Made by a program: the position numbers and the translations under genes. A stretch of 64,000 bases of DNA from Haloferax denitrificans ATCC 35960. GTDB taxonomy: Archaea; Halobacteriota; Halobacteria; Halobacteriales; Haloferacaceae. The DNA lies in contig NZ_AOLP01000011.1 in assembly GCF_000337795.1 (NCBI RefSeq), forward strand, positions 62,001 to 126,000, written 5' to 3'. Below, piece after piece: positions 45,796 to 53,648 of the stretch (its first letter is position 1; every line of letters starts with the position of its first letter). Below the pieces are notes generated by a model, which saw only the letters and a list, made by a program, of their open reading frames with translations, was not told the origin of the DNA and did not search any database.

Positions 45796-45893
45796 GGAAG
45801 GGTGGCTCAGTGGTAGAGCACACCGGCACAGGCCCTCGCGGTCGGACCGGTGGTTTTCAATGGCTTCGCGTGGTTCGACTCCCGCCCCTTCCG
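45796..45893 (+). tRNA. tRNA-like gene with anomalous anticodon region
   Basis: Acceptor GGAAGGG (45796-45802) pairs CCCTTCC (45886-45892). A D-arm GCTC-AGTGGTA-GAGC follows normally, and the T loop TTCGACT is present. The region between is not a normal anticodon arm: a 6-bp CACCGG/CCGGTG stem (45821-45826 and 45847-45852) encloses 20 nt without a U33 in the right place, then a 15-nt stretch leads to a T stem with a bulged T. Total length is 97-98 nt. An AT-rich CTATTTG lies about 25 nt upstream, as in other tRNA promoters. It could be an intron-bearing or degenerate tRNA; the isotype cannot be assigned. Confidence 0.45.
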
Positions 45894-46130
45894 TCTCGAA
45901 ACCGCGACGCCCGGAGCGTTCGGGATTCGACGACCCGCGACCCGCGACCCGCGACTCGCGCTCTTCGACTGTCGTCGAAGTCGGAGGCGTCGAACGCCGG
46001 GTTTCGTGCGATGTACGTTCGTGACGAATTCGACGATTCTCCCGAATTCGAGACGTTCGACGCCTCACTCCCGGCCCCTGTTCTTCGACGATTGTTGTAA
46101 GAGAGTTTTATTATCGTCGAAGCAAAGAGG

Positions 46131-46361
46131 ATGACAACGACCATGCAACAGACGGTTCCGACCATCGAAGTCCCCGGCGAACTCGAATCGCCCTCGGCCA
46201 AACTCGTGTACCTCTATCTCACCACGCACGACGGCGCGTCCATCACCGACCTGCAAAACGGGCTGGAGATGAAGAAAATCGCTCTCTACAGCATTCTCAG
46301 CACGCTCTCCAAGCGCGGCTTCGTCCGACAGGACGCCGAGCACTACCACGTCGCGCAGTAA
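46131..46361 (+). CDS. Small winged-helix protein (MarR/TrmB-like fold)
   Basis: A 76-residue protein with a compact HTH: SAKLVYLYLTTHDGASITDL, then KIALYSILSTLSKRGFVRQD as recognition helix and wing. Such single-domain winged helices are frequent transcription factors in haloarchaea. ATG at 46131 is preceded by an AT-rich GTTTTATTATC at 46103-46113. It is convergent with the 52-residue zinc protein. No effector domain is present; targets unknown. Confidence 0.85.
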   Translation: MTTTMQQTVPTIEVPGELESPSAKLVYLYLTTHDGASITDLQNGLEMKKIALYSILSTLSKRGFVRQDAEHYHVAQ

Positions 46362-46373
46362 CGGCTCTGACCG

Positions 46374-46532
46374 TTAGTGATTTCTCGGTGAGCGGGCCGC
46401 CCGCACCTGTGCGCCGTCGCGGACCATATCCTCGCAGTTCGGACAGACGCGCGGGTCCTCCATGCCATCGGGAGTGAAGACTCGGGCGTATGCGGGCGTC
46501 ACGAACGAACCACAGTTCTGACATTCCGGCAT
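46374..46532 (-). CDS. DUF7563-type small zinc-finger protein (52 aa)
   Basis: The 52-residue product starts MPECQNCGSFVTPAYARVFT and contains CQNC (4-7) and CPNC (30-33), a four-cysteine zinc knuckle, with VFTPDGMEDPRV between. This is the haloarchaeal DUF7563 pattern. It ends in RSPRNH. The start codon is 12 nt before the 3' end of the convergent HTH gene. Mini zinc fingers of this size regulate diverse processes in Haloferax; the target here is unknown. Confidence 0.8.
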   Translation of the reverse strand: MPECQNCGSFVTPAYARVFTPDGMEDPRVCPNCEDMVRDGAQVRAARSPRNH

Positions 46533-46573
46533 GGTAACTAGTATCCTCCATGAATATCACATAAGTTTTCTCC

Positions 46574-46660
46574 CTACACGAGTGCGAGAAGCAAGCCGAC
46601 GAGGAGGAGCGCGAAGAGGAGGAGCGTCACGGCGAGCATGAACTGGTCGGTCGCGTGCAT
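46574..46660 (-). CDS. Predicted 28-aa single-pass membrane peptide
   Basis: A short frame of 28 residues begins MHATDQFMLAVTLLLFALLL, a near-perfect membrane helix with a tiny N-terminal tail and a short hydrophobic end. It lies between the zinc protein and a divergent membrane protein gene. The hydrophobic coding is unlikely to arise from an antisense frame at random, but expression is not shown, so this is a tentative gene. Confidence 0.35.
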   Translation of the reverse strand: MHATDQFMLAVTLLLFALLLVGLLLALV

Positions 46661-46807
46661 ACCGAACGAGACGTTCCGGGTGAAGATAAAATTCCGTCTC
46701 ACGGCGGTCCACCGCCGCTCAGGGCGGCGTTCTCTAATTTTCTCCCGCGATAACGAGGGGGGTAGAACTAAATTCCCCGCACTCGTCGGGCCCGTAACGG
46801 TCCTCCA

Positions 46808-47227
46808 ATGGAGTTCGTGTACGCGCTGTCTGGGTTGTTCGCCGGGCTCTTTCTCGGAGCGGTGGCTGTCGTCACCGCGCTCACGTACACGCCCTACGGC
46901 GCGTCGCTGTTCGACACCGCGATAACGGCGCTGACCGGCGTCACGCTCCAACTGGGAAACCTCCTTTTCATCTCGGCGCTCACCGCCCTCGCGTTCGAGG
47001 CGCTGGCGATGCTCGGGGTTCGGTATCCGGTCGTCGTCCCCGCGGCGTTCGCGTACGTGTTGACTCACGTCACGGTCTACTACTCGTGTATCCGCATCAC
47101 GGACCTCCAGTCGGAGCCGCTCGACCCCGACGTTATCATCAAGCATAACCCGTTCCGCGCGCTCGTCCTCGGCGTTCCGGGGTCGCTTCTCCTCATTCGC
47201 GTGCGGTCGCCCGCCCGCCGGAACTGA
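46808..47227 (+). CDS. Integral membrane protein, unknown family
   Basis: The 139-residue protein has about four hydrophobic helices (residues 5-28, 38-60, 63-85 and 115-130) with a short charged loop YYSCIRITDLQSEPLDPD. The C-terminus is arginine-rich. No known family is recognised. The ATG at 46808 follows a CCTCCA stretch. It lies between mini-genes and tRNA-Thr, convergent with the tRNA. Confidence 0.65.
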   Translation: MEFVYALSGLFAGLFLGAVAVVTALTYTPYGASLFDTAITALTGVTLQLGNLLFISALTALAFEALAMLGVRYPVVVPAAFAYVLTHVTVYYSCIRITDLQSEPLDPDVIIKHNPFRALVLGVPGSLLLIRVRSPARRN

Positions 47228-47314
47228 CGGCGCGCGTCGAGGCACCGACTGCGACGGTGGTTCGGTAGCTCGGCGGCGACGGGACTCGGCAAGCACGAAC
47301 GAAACGCCGAAAGA

Positions 47315-47388
47315 AGCCAGGAGTGGGATTCGAACCCACGAAGTCTCGATTACAAGTCGAGTGCATGAACCGCCCATGCTCTCCTGGC
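47315..47388 (-). tRNA. tRNA-Thr (anticodon TGT)
   Basis: The minus strand forms a 74-nt cloverleaf with acceptor GCCAGGA/TCCTGGC (ends 47388 and 47316), discriminator T (47315), anticodon stem CTCGA/TCGAG around CTTGTAA (anticodon TGT) and T-arm GTGGG-TTCGAAT-CCCAC. No intron. Confidence 0.95.
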
Positions 47389-47399
47389 GCGTCTGTCGA

Positions 47400-47948
47400 T
47401 TACCCGTCCTCCTTTGAGTGTGTATCGCTTCGCATCGATTTCTCCAGTTCGACGCGGTGGGGTCGATAGCCGTGTCGTCGGTAGAACCGACGGGCGGCGT
47501 CGTTGGCCGCCAGCACGTCCAGCGCGACGGTGTCGGCTCCAGCCGCTCCGAGGGCGCTCTCCGCGGCCTCCAGCAGTCGCGTGCCGACGCCGGCGTCTCG
47601 GGACGACGGGCGGACGAACAGGTTCCGAATCATCCCGCGGGTCACGTCCTGTTCGTACGCCCCCGCCTCGATGTCGAACATGACGAAGCCGACGAGGTCG
47701 CCCGCGGCCTCCGTGTCGCTTCCGGTCCCTGTCTCACCCTTCGTGCCATCCTCTGCGTCCGCCGAATCGCCTTCGCGGGCGACGAGCACCCCGTCGGTGG
47801 CGACGTGCCGAGCCAGCGCCTCCCGAATCGGCGTCCGGTTGGCGTCGGCGCGGAGGTGCGACCCGAACGCCCGCTGGTCCGCGGCGAGTTCGACCCACAG
47901 GTCGGCGAGGTCGTCGAGGTCCGAAAACGCCGCCGAACTGACGCGCAT
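47400..47948 (-). CDS. GNAT family N-acetyltransferase
   Basis: The 182-residue protein has the acetyl-CoA signature IRNLFVRPSSRDAGVGTRLLEAAESAL and the following VLAANDAARRFYRRHGYRPH, typical of RimI-like GNATs. A 40-residue acidic linker around 60-80 interrupts strand 2-3. I chose ATG at 47948 (MRVSSAAFSDLDDLADLW), since the longer frame lacks acidic composition. It lies 12 nt from tRNA-Thr on the same strand. Substrate unknown. Confidence 0.88.
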   Translation of the reverse strand: MRVSSAAFSDLDDLADLWVELAADQRAFGSHLRADANRTPIREALARHVATDGVLVAREGDSADAEDGTKGETGTGSDTEAAGDLVGFVMFDIEAGAYEQDVTRGMIRNLFVRPSSRDAGVGTRLLEAAESALGAAGADTVALDVLAANDAARRFYRRHGYRPHRVELEKSMRSDTHSKEDG

Positions 47949-48061
47949 GGGGTCTGTCGTGGCTCTATCCGCATTTAAGTGTCGCCGATTCGACTCCAAA
48001 TCGGGGAATCGCATTCCTGCGGGGTGCCGAGTAGGGTCAGTAAAGACGACCGATGAGGAAA

Positions 48062-48080
48062 GATTTATCTATGTTTATGG
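48062..48080 (+). promoter_or_regulatory. Promoter region of the livHMGF operon
   Basis: Two TATA-like segments, GATTTATCT (48062-48070) and GTTTATGG (48073-48080), precede the livH ATG at 48109. The second lies about 30 nt upstream, matching a short or leaderless transcript. A GAGGAT at 48094-48099 about 10 nt before the ATG could act as a ribosome binding site if the first TATA is used. Confidence 0.5.
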
Positions 48081-48108
48081 TCCGCACATATCATGAGGAT
48101 AGTTATCA

Positions 48109-49215
48109 ATGGGTATTGCCGAAACCTACTCCCGTGGAAGGCGGTTCGCCATCGAGCGTCCGTTCGCGCTCGTCTTGGCGGTCATCGTAGTCGTACTACT
48201 CGGTGACTTACTTCGCGGGTTAGCAACGGGGCAGACGCAGTTTGCCGACATTGGCACGCTCGTCTGGGATGGTCTGATGCGGGGGCTCGTAATCGGCCTC
48301 GCGGGCATCGGGTTGTCGATGACGTACAGTATTCTAAACTTCGCTAATTTCTCGCACGGCGACTACATCACGGCCGGTGCGTTCTCGGGGTGGGCGACGA
48401 CGTACCTCATCGCCGGGTTGGGCCGCGCCGATATCGGCGCGCTCCTGCTCGTCGGGGCCGGGGGGTCGGTGTACGGTGGGACGCTCGGTATCGGGGTGCT
48501 CTCGACGCCGCTGGCGGTCGTCGCCGGCATCGTCGTCTCCGGCGGCTTCGCCATCGCGCTGTCGCTCGCGGTCGACCGAACCATCTTCAGGCCGATTCGA
48601 AACGAGGACGGCATCACGCTTCTCATCACGAGCGTCGGCGTCGCGTTCGCGCTCCGCTACCTGATGCAGTTCGTCTTCGGTTCCGACGTTCGCGGCACGA
48701 CCGCCCAGCCGCCCTCGGTATCGCTGTACTTCATCGACGGCACGGTCTTCATCAACGCCCACGACATCACGCTCCTCGTCGTCGCCTCGGCGCTGATGCT
48801 CGGGGTTCACGTCCTCTTACAGCGGACGAAACTCGGGAAGGCGATGCGCGCGATGGCCGACAACAAGGACCTCGCGCTCATCACCGGTATCTCCACCGAG
48901 CGCGTCGTTCGCGCGACGTGGATTATCGGCGGCGGACTGACCGGCGTCGCCGGGTACATGTTCATCCTCTGGAAGGGGACACTCGGGTTCAACGACGGGT
49001 GGCTCCTGTTGCTTCTCATCTTCGCCGCGGTCATCCTCGGCGGCATCGGCTCCATCTACGGGGCCATCGCCGGCGGCCTCGTCATCGGGCTGACGGCGTC
49101 CATGTCGGTCCTGTGGATTCCCTCGGCGTTCTCGCGGGCCGCCGCCTTCGTCGTCATGATCGTCATCCTGCTCGTGAAACCGTCCGGGCTGTTCAGCGGG
49201 AGGGCGACCGCATGA
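48109..49215 (+). CDS. livH: Branched-chain amino acid ABC transporter permease LivH
   Basis: The 368-residue membrane protein has LivH landmarks: the phrase GLSMTYSILNFANFSHGDYI (helix 3 region), LAVDRTIFRPIRNEDGITLL, then GKAMRAMADNKDLALITGI, the cytoplasmic EAA-like loop that contacts the ATPases. Eight or nine hydrophobic helices are evident. It is the first gene of livHMGF with the usual order and overlapping starts. It imports leucine, isoleucine, valine or related substrates. The N-terminal 30 residues are cytoplasmic basic residues followed by helix 1. Confidence 0.94.
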   Translation: MGIAETYSRGRRFAIERPFALVLAVIVVVLLGDLLRGLATGQTQFADIGTLVWDGLMRGLVIGLAGIGLSMTYSILNFANFSHGDYITAGAFSGWATTYLIAGLGRADIGALLLVGAGGSVYGGTLGIGVLSTPLAVVAGIVVSGGFAIALSLAVDRTIFRPIRNEDGITLLITSVGVAFALRYLMQFVFGSDVRGTTAQPPSVSLYFIDGTVFINAHDITLLVVASALMLGVHVLLQRTKLGKAMRAMADNKDLALITGISTERVVRATWIIGGGLTGVAGYMFILWKGTLGFNDGWLLLLLIFAAVILGGIGSIYGAIAGGLVIGLTASMSVLWIPSAFSRAAAFVVMIVILLVKPSGLFSGRATA

Positions 49216-50579
49216 GCGTCCGCGACGACTTCACCGACCGCATTCCGGGCGGCGACGCGGGCCTCATCGTGCTGGTCCTCCTCGCGACGTACCTCGCGTA
49301 CGTCCTCGCCGGGTTCGTCCTCGGCTACACGCTCCGCGGACAGCTCAACTCCATCGCGACGCTGACATTCTACATCGGCGTCTTCGCCATGCTGTCGCTC
49401 GCGCTCAACCTCCATTGGGGGTACACCGGGCTGTTCAACATCGGCATCGTCGGCTTCATGGCCGTCGGCGTCTACGTCACGGCAATCGTGACGAAACCGA
49501 CGTACGTCGCCGGCGGCGCGGCGCAGGTCGGCGGCCTCGGCCTGCCGCTTTGGGTCGGCATCCTCGCCGGGATGCTCGCGGCCGCGCTGTTGGGGCTCGT
49601 GGTCGCGCTCCCGGCGCTCCGGTTGCGGGCCGACTACTTGGCTATCGTCACCATCGCCATGTCGGAAATCGTCCGGTTCAGTTTCCTCTCGGGCGAACTC
49701 CAGCAGTTCCAGCTGTTCGGCAACCGCGTCGGCTTCGGCGGCGGGTCGGGCCTCATCCTCGACTTCGCCCCGCCGCTCGAGGCGTTGCTCCGCGGCGTCG
49801 GCCTCTGGGACGCGTATCTCGGCTTCGTCGACGCCTTCCAAGTGGTGGTGCCGAGGAACCCCAAGCCGGTCGTCGACGGCCTCATCTACGGGCTGTTGCT
49901 CCTCGGCTTCGTCGCGGCGTTCTACTGGCTCCTCAAGCGCACCGGCGAGTCGCCGTTCGGCCGCGTGCTGAAGGCCATCCGCGAGGACGAGGACGTGGCG
50001 AACGCCCTCGGCAAGAACACCGACCGGTTCAAAATCAAGTCGTTCATGCTCGGCTGTGCGCTGATGGGACTCGCCGGCATCCTCTGGCTCGTCCCGCAAG
50101 GCGCGGTGACGCCGAACTTCTTCCGGCCGCGCGTGACGTTCTTCGTCTGGATTGCGCTCATCATCGGCGGGGCCGGCTCGAACACGGGGAGCGTCCTCGG
50201 CGGCGCCGTCTTCGCGGCGGTGCTCTATCAGGGGCCGCGGTACTTCCAGAACCTCGTGACGGCGGTGTTCCCCAACTTCGACTCGCCGTCCGGCTTCGGA
50301 CAGGCCATCTCGCCGCTCATCTCGCAGTTCGACCCCGTGCCGTTCCTCCTGTACACGGTCGACAGCATCCGACAGCTCCAACTGGTCGTGATGGGCCTCG
50401 TGCTCATCTGGCTGATGCACAACCGGCCGGAGGGGATGCTCGGCTACCGCAAGGAGACGGCGTCGGTCATCCCGCTGTCGCGGCCGAAGTCGATGACCGC
50501 CGACGGCGGGGACGACGATTCGGTCCGCACCGACGGCGGTGTCGACGCCGCGGCCGAAGGGGGTGAGACCGATGAGTGA
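49212..50579 (+). CDS. livM: Branched-chain amino acid ABC transporter permease LivM
   Basis: The 455-residue protein has LivM family motifs: LALNLHWGYTGLFNIGIVGFM, VALPALRLRADYLAIVTIAM and GRVLKAIREDEDVANALGKN, which is the conserved EAA-like loop. It has about ten helices and a long hydrophilic C-terminal tail of some 50 residues with a repeated acid/glycine pattern. It overlaps livH by 4 nt (ATGA). It forms the channel with LivH. Confidence 0.94.
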   Translation: MSVRDDFTDRIPGGDAGLIVLVLLATYLAYVLAGFVLGYTLRGQLNSIATLTFYIGVFAMLSLALNLHWGYTGLFNIGIVGFMAVGVYVTAIVTKPTYVAGGAAQVGGLGLPLWVGILAGMLAAALLGLVVALPALRLRADYLAIVTIAMSEIVRFSFLSGELQQFQLFGNRVGFGGGSGLILDFAPPLEALLRGVGLWDAYLGFVDAFQVVVPRNPKPVVDGLIYGLLLLGFVAAFYWLLKRTGESPFGRVLKAIREDEDVANALGKNTDRFKIKSFMLGCALMGLAGILWLVPQGAVTPNFFRPRVTFFVWIALIIGGAGSNTGSVLGGAVFAAVLYQGPRYFQNLVTAVFPNFDSPSGFGQAISPLISQFDPVPFLLYTVDSIRQLQLVVMGLVLIWLMHNRPEGMLGYRKETASVIPLSRPKSMTADGGDDDSVRTDGGVDAAAEGGETDE

Positions 50580-51435
50580 CGCCGCCGACCAGCCCGTCGA
50601 AGACGTGGCGAACAAGGTCGACGAGGGGGCGCTCGGCGCGTTCGCCTCCGGCGTCGACACGTCGGTCGACTACCCGCTTCAGGTCGAGGGACTGGAGAAG
50701 TCCTTCGGCGGCATCACCGCCGTCGACGGCGCGACCTTCGAGGTCGAATCCGGGACGCTCACGGGCCTCATCGGCCCGAACGGGGCCGGCAAGTCGACGA
50801 CGTTCAACCTCATCACGGGCATGCTCAAGCCCGACGCCGGCACGGTCACGTTCAACGGCGAGGACATCACCGGCGAGGAGCCGCACCAAATCGCCAACCG
50901 CGGGATGGTCCGGACGTTCCAAATCGCCCGCGAACTGAGCGAGATGACCGTCCTCGAAAACATGATGCTCGCGCCGAAACACCAGCGGGGCGAGGCGCTG
51001 TGGCGCTCGGTCATGCCGGGCGTCCGCGACGACGTCCGCGAACAGGAAGAGGAACTGCTCGAACGCGTCTGGGAGGTGCTCGACTTCTTCGACATCGCCC
51101 ACATCGCAGAGGAGTACGCGGGGAACCTCTCGGGCGGCCAGCGCAAACTCCTCGAAATGGCGCGGGCGCTTCTGACCGACCCCGACATGCTACTCTTGGA
51201 CGAGCCGTTCGCCGGGGTCAACCCCACGCTCGAGAAGAAGCTACTCGAACACGTACACGAACTCCGCGAGCAGGGCTACACGTTCCTGCTCGTCGAACAC
51301 GACATGGACCTCATCATGAACAACTGTGAACACGTCATCGTCCTCCACCAGGGCTCGGTGCTCACCGAGGGGACGCCAGACGAGATTCGGAGCAACGAAG
51401 AGGTCATCGAGGCCTACCTCGGAGGCAACGTATGA
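50572..51435 (+). CDS. livG: Branched-chain amino acid ABC transporter ATP-binding protein LivG
   Basis: A 287-residue ATPase. The N-terminal 35 residues are extra and acidic. Then come Walker A GPNGAGKST (about 72-80), the Q-loop, the ABC signature LSGGQRKLLEMA and Walker B DMLLLDEPFAGVNP. LivG-type features include LIMNNCEHVIVLHQG. The start overlaps livM by 8 nt (translational coupling). With LivF it energises transport. Confidence 0.95.
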   Translation: MSDAADQPVEDVANKVDEGALGAFASGVDTSVDYPLQVEGLEKSFGGITAVDGATFEVESGTLTGLIGPNGAGKSTTFNLITGMLKPDAGTVTFNGEDITGEEPHQIANRGMVRTFQIARELSEMTVLENMMLAPKHQRGEALWRSVMPGVRDDVREQEEELLERVWEVLDFFDIAHIAEEYAGNLSGGQRKLLEMARALLTDPDMLLLDEPFAGVNPTLEKKLLEHVHELREQGYTFLLVEHDMDLIMNNCEHVIVLHQGSVLTEGTPDEIRSNEEVIEAYLGGNV

Positions 51436-52193
51436 GCGTCGACGCCAACACCGACGCGACGAGCGGCGCGGGCGTCGAGGGCCGCGACGACGTGCTCTTG
51501 CGCGTCCGCAACCTCGACGCCGGCTACGGCGACCTCCAGATTCTCACCGACGTCGACATGGACGTGTTCGACGGCGAGTACGTCACCATCGTCGGGCCGA
51601 ACGGGGCCGGCAAATCGACGACGATGAAGTCCGTCTTCGGGCTGACCGTCCACATGGGGGGCAACGTCCGGTTCAAAGACGAGGACATCACCGGCCGCCG
51701 GCCCGAGGACATCATCCACGTCGGCATCGGCTACGTCCCGCAGAACGACAACGTCTTCCCGACGCTGACGGTCGAAGAGAACCTCGAGATGGGCGCGTAC
51801 ATCCTCGACGAGGTGCCGAAGGACGCCATGGAGGCGGTCTACGAGCGGTTCCCCATCCTCAGAGAGCGGAAAGACCAGAAGGCGGGCACCATGTCCGGCG
51901 GGCAACAGCAGATGCTCGCGATGGGTCGCGCGCTCATGCTCGACCCCGACCTCCTGCTCTTAGACGAGCCGTCGGCGGGCCTCGCGCCCGACCTCGTCGA
52001 GGAGATGTTCGACAAAATCGACGAAATCAACGAGGCCGGCACGGCCATCCTGATGGTCGAACAGAACGCCAAGGAGGCGCTTCGGCGCTGTGACCGCGGC
52101 TACGTCCTCGCCAACGGACAGAACCGCTACATGGACACCGGCACGGCGCTCCTCGAAGACGAACAGGTCCGGCAGGACTTCCTCGGCGGATAG
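51432..52193 (+). CDS. livF: Branched-chain amino acid ABC transporter ATP-binding protein LivF
   Basis: The 253-residue ATPase has Walker A GPNGAGKSTTMKSVFG, the LivF-type IGYVPQNDNVFPTLTVEENL, the signature MSGGQQQMLAMGRALM and Walker B LLLLDEPSAGLAPDLVE. Its ATG overlaps the livG stop by 4 nt. It is the last gene of the plus-strand operon; a T-rich stretch (52216-52220) follows the stop. Confidence 0.95.
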   Translation: MSVDANTDATSGAGVEGRDDVLLRVRNLDAGYGDLQILTDVDMDVFDGEYVTIVGPNGAGKSTTMKSVFGLTVHMGGNVRFKDEDITGRRPEDIIHVGIGYVPQNDNVFPTLTVEENLEMGAYILDEVPKDAMEAVYERFPILRERKDQKAGTMSGGQQQMLAMGRALMLDPDLLLLDEPSAGLAPDLVEEMFDKIDEINEAGTAILMVEQNAKEALRRCDRGYVLANGQNRYMDTGTALLEDEQVRQDFLGG

Positions 52194-52210
52194 CCCGCCT
52201 CGGAGTCCAG

Positions 52211-52220
52211 CGTTATTTTT
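52211..52220 (+). terminator. T-rich putative terminator after livF
   Basis: CGTTATTTTT follows the livF stop by 18 nt and sits between convergent genes (livF rightward, lipoprotein leftward). Archaeal termination often needs only a T-run, so this is a plausible end of the liv message. Confidence 0.45.
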
Positions 52221-52226
52221 CGGCGG

Positions 52227-53417
52227 TCACTCGCAGACGTACTGGAACGACTCGACCGACGGGCCGTCGTTTCCGTCGTCTCCGCCGTTCGAAGCCCCCG
52301 CCGAGTCACCGCCGACCGTCGCCGTTACGTCCGTGCTCCGGCAGTAACACGCCGGGTAGTCGACCGTCTCCGAGCCAGCGGGCGTCTCGACGGTTAGCTC
52401 GTACTCGTCGCCGATGGGGACGTCGACCGACACGTTCGACTCGCCGGGCGGGACGGTTTGCGTCGTCTCGGTGACGACCGCGTCCTCAGAGCCGGTGCCG
52501 GTCCCGCCGGCGTCGTCGCCGCCGGCATCAGCGTCGTCAGGGCGGACGAGCGTCAGCGTCACCTCGCGCTCCGTCTCGGCCACGTTTTGCACACGAATCG
52601 ACGCGGTCGTGGGCCACGCACAGCCGACCCGAAGCGAGCCGTCGTCCGCGACGAGCACCGCGAGCATCGGCCACGCCCACGTCTCCGGGATGTGCCACTC
52701 GTGGGTCGCGGTGCGCCCGTCGTCGGCCTCCACGAACACCTCGTAGGTGCCGTGGGACTCGACGAGCGCCGGCGTCGAAATCTCCCTGTCGGTCGCCGCG
52801 TCGAACGCGTGCTCCAAAAAGCGGGTCCCGTCGTGTTCGATGGCGACCGTAAGCCGGGCGTCGGCGTCGCTCCGGTTCCGAATCCCCGCGGTCGGCGGCG
52901 AGAAGATGTCCGCTGCGCCCGGCACCGAGTACGGCAGGTCGGCGTCGTCGAGTGTCGGCGTCACGCGCTGTCGCGGTTCGAGGCCGGCGTCGGACGTGAC
53001 GACGAGTTCGAGGCGGCGCGTCTCGTTCGTGACCGTCCACTCGTAGTCGAGCGTCGCGCCCGCGTCGAGTTCCGCGACGACGCGGTAGCGACCGTCGTCG
53101 ACGAGGTCGTTCGCGACGTTCCGACCGTAGCCGGGGCCGGCACCGACGTCGAGCGAACTGTCGACGCGCGTCTCGTCGCCGTCGGCCACTCGGACCGACA
53201 GCGCGTGCGGCTCGTCGTCCTCGTTGACGACCGAGAGACCGGCGCCGGACTCGGAACCCGACTCCGGCGTGTCCGACTCGGTCGGGCCGTCAGTCGTGGC
53301 TGTGGTGTTCTGCGGGTTCGCGGGGGTCTCGGTCGGGGCGTCGGTATCGGAGAGACAGCCGCCGGCGAGCCCGAGGGCCGACCCGGCGACGGTCGAGAGG
53401 AGGGCGCGTCGCTTCAT
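52227..53417 (-). CDS. Tat-exported lipoprotein, unknown function
   Basis: The 396-residue protein starts MKRRALLSTVAGSALGLAGG with twin arginines at 3-4 and a lipobox LAGGC (C21), so it is probably exported by Tat and lipid-anchored. A threonine/serine/aspartate-rich linker (about 28-65) follows, then repeated beta-rich segments with AVVTETTQTVPPGESNVSV and a late ETVDYPACYCRS (two cysteines). The organisation suggests a few immunoglobulin-like domains. It lies next to the liv operon and livJ, so a role near the transporter is possible but unproven. Confidence 0.75.
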   Translation of the reverse strand: MKRRALLSTVAGSALGLAGGCLSDTDAPTETPANPQNTTATTDGPTESDTPESGSESGAGLSVVNEDDEPHALSVRVADGDETRVDSSLDVGAGPGYGRNVANDLVDDGRYRVVAELDAGATLDYEWTVTNETRRLELVVTSDAGLEPRQRVTPTLDDADLPYSVPGAADIFSPPTAGIRNRSDADARLTVAIEHDGTRFLEHAFDAATDREISTPALVESHGTYEVFVEADDGRTATHEWHIPETWAWPMLAVLVADDGSLRVGCAWPTTASIRVQNVAETEREVTLTLVRPDDADAGGDDAGGTGTGSEDAVVTETTQTVPPGESNVSVDVPIGDEYELTVETPAGSETVDYPACYCRSTDVTATVGGDSAGASNGGDDGNDGPSVESFQYVCE

Positions 53418-53465
53418 CGACTCGAATCTGTCAGCGGTCGTATGTATATCTTGTGTCCCCCGGAG

Positions 53466-53575
53466 GCGTGTGGCGGGAACGCGGAACGGAGTGGACGAGA
53501 ACGGAATCGATGGAACTGAAATGGACGGAAACGGAACGGGAACGGAAACGGAACAGGAACGAAGTCGTGAACTGG
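53466..53575. repeat. Purine-rich GGAACG simple repeat
   Basis: Between the lipoprotein start and the livJ stop, the plus strand carries many near-repeats of GGAACG and GGAAACG (for example around 53476-53486 and 53520-53560). The minus strand is therefore CTTT/CCGTTCC-rich. It lies in the 231-bp gap downstream of livJ. No gene is seen. It may be replication slippage, or a pyrimidine-rich terminator region for livJ. Confidence 0.5.
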
Positions 53576-53648
53576 AGCGTGCGCGCGGCGACAGAGCGCA
53601 GTCGCTCGCGTCGGCGGCGACGAAAGAAAATTCGGGGTCGTCGTCGGG

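Noticed and set aside
45796..45893. Standard intron-bearing tRNA-Trp or tRNA-Met
   Set aside because: Acceptor and D-arm do not match those tRNAs and no CCA or CAT anticodon can be placed in a normal loop.
48390..49211. Plus-strand frame running into livM from upstream
   Set aside because: The livM start at 49212 has the correct family N-terminus; the upstream part is an out-of-frame reading of livH.
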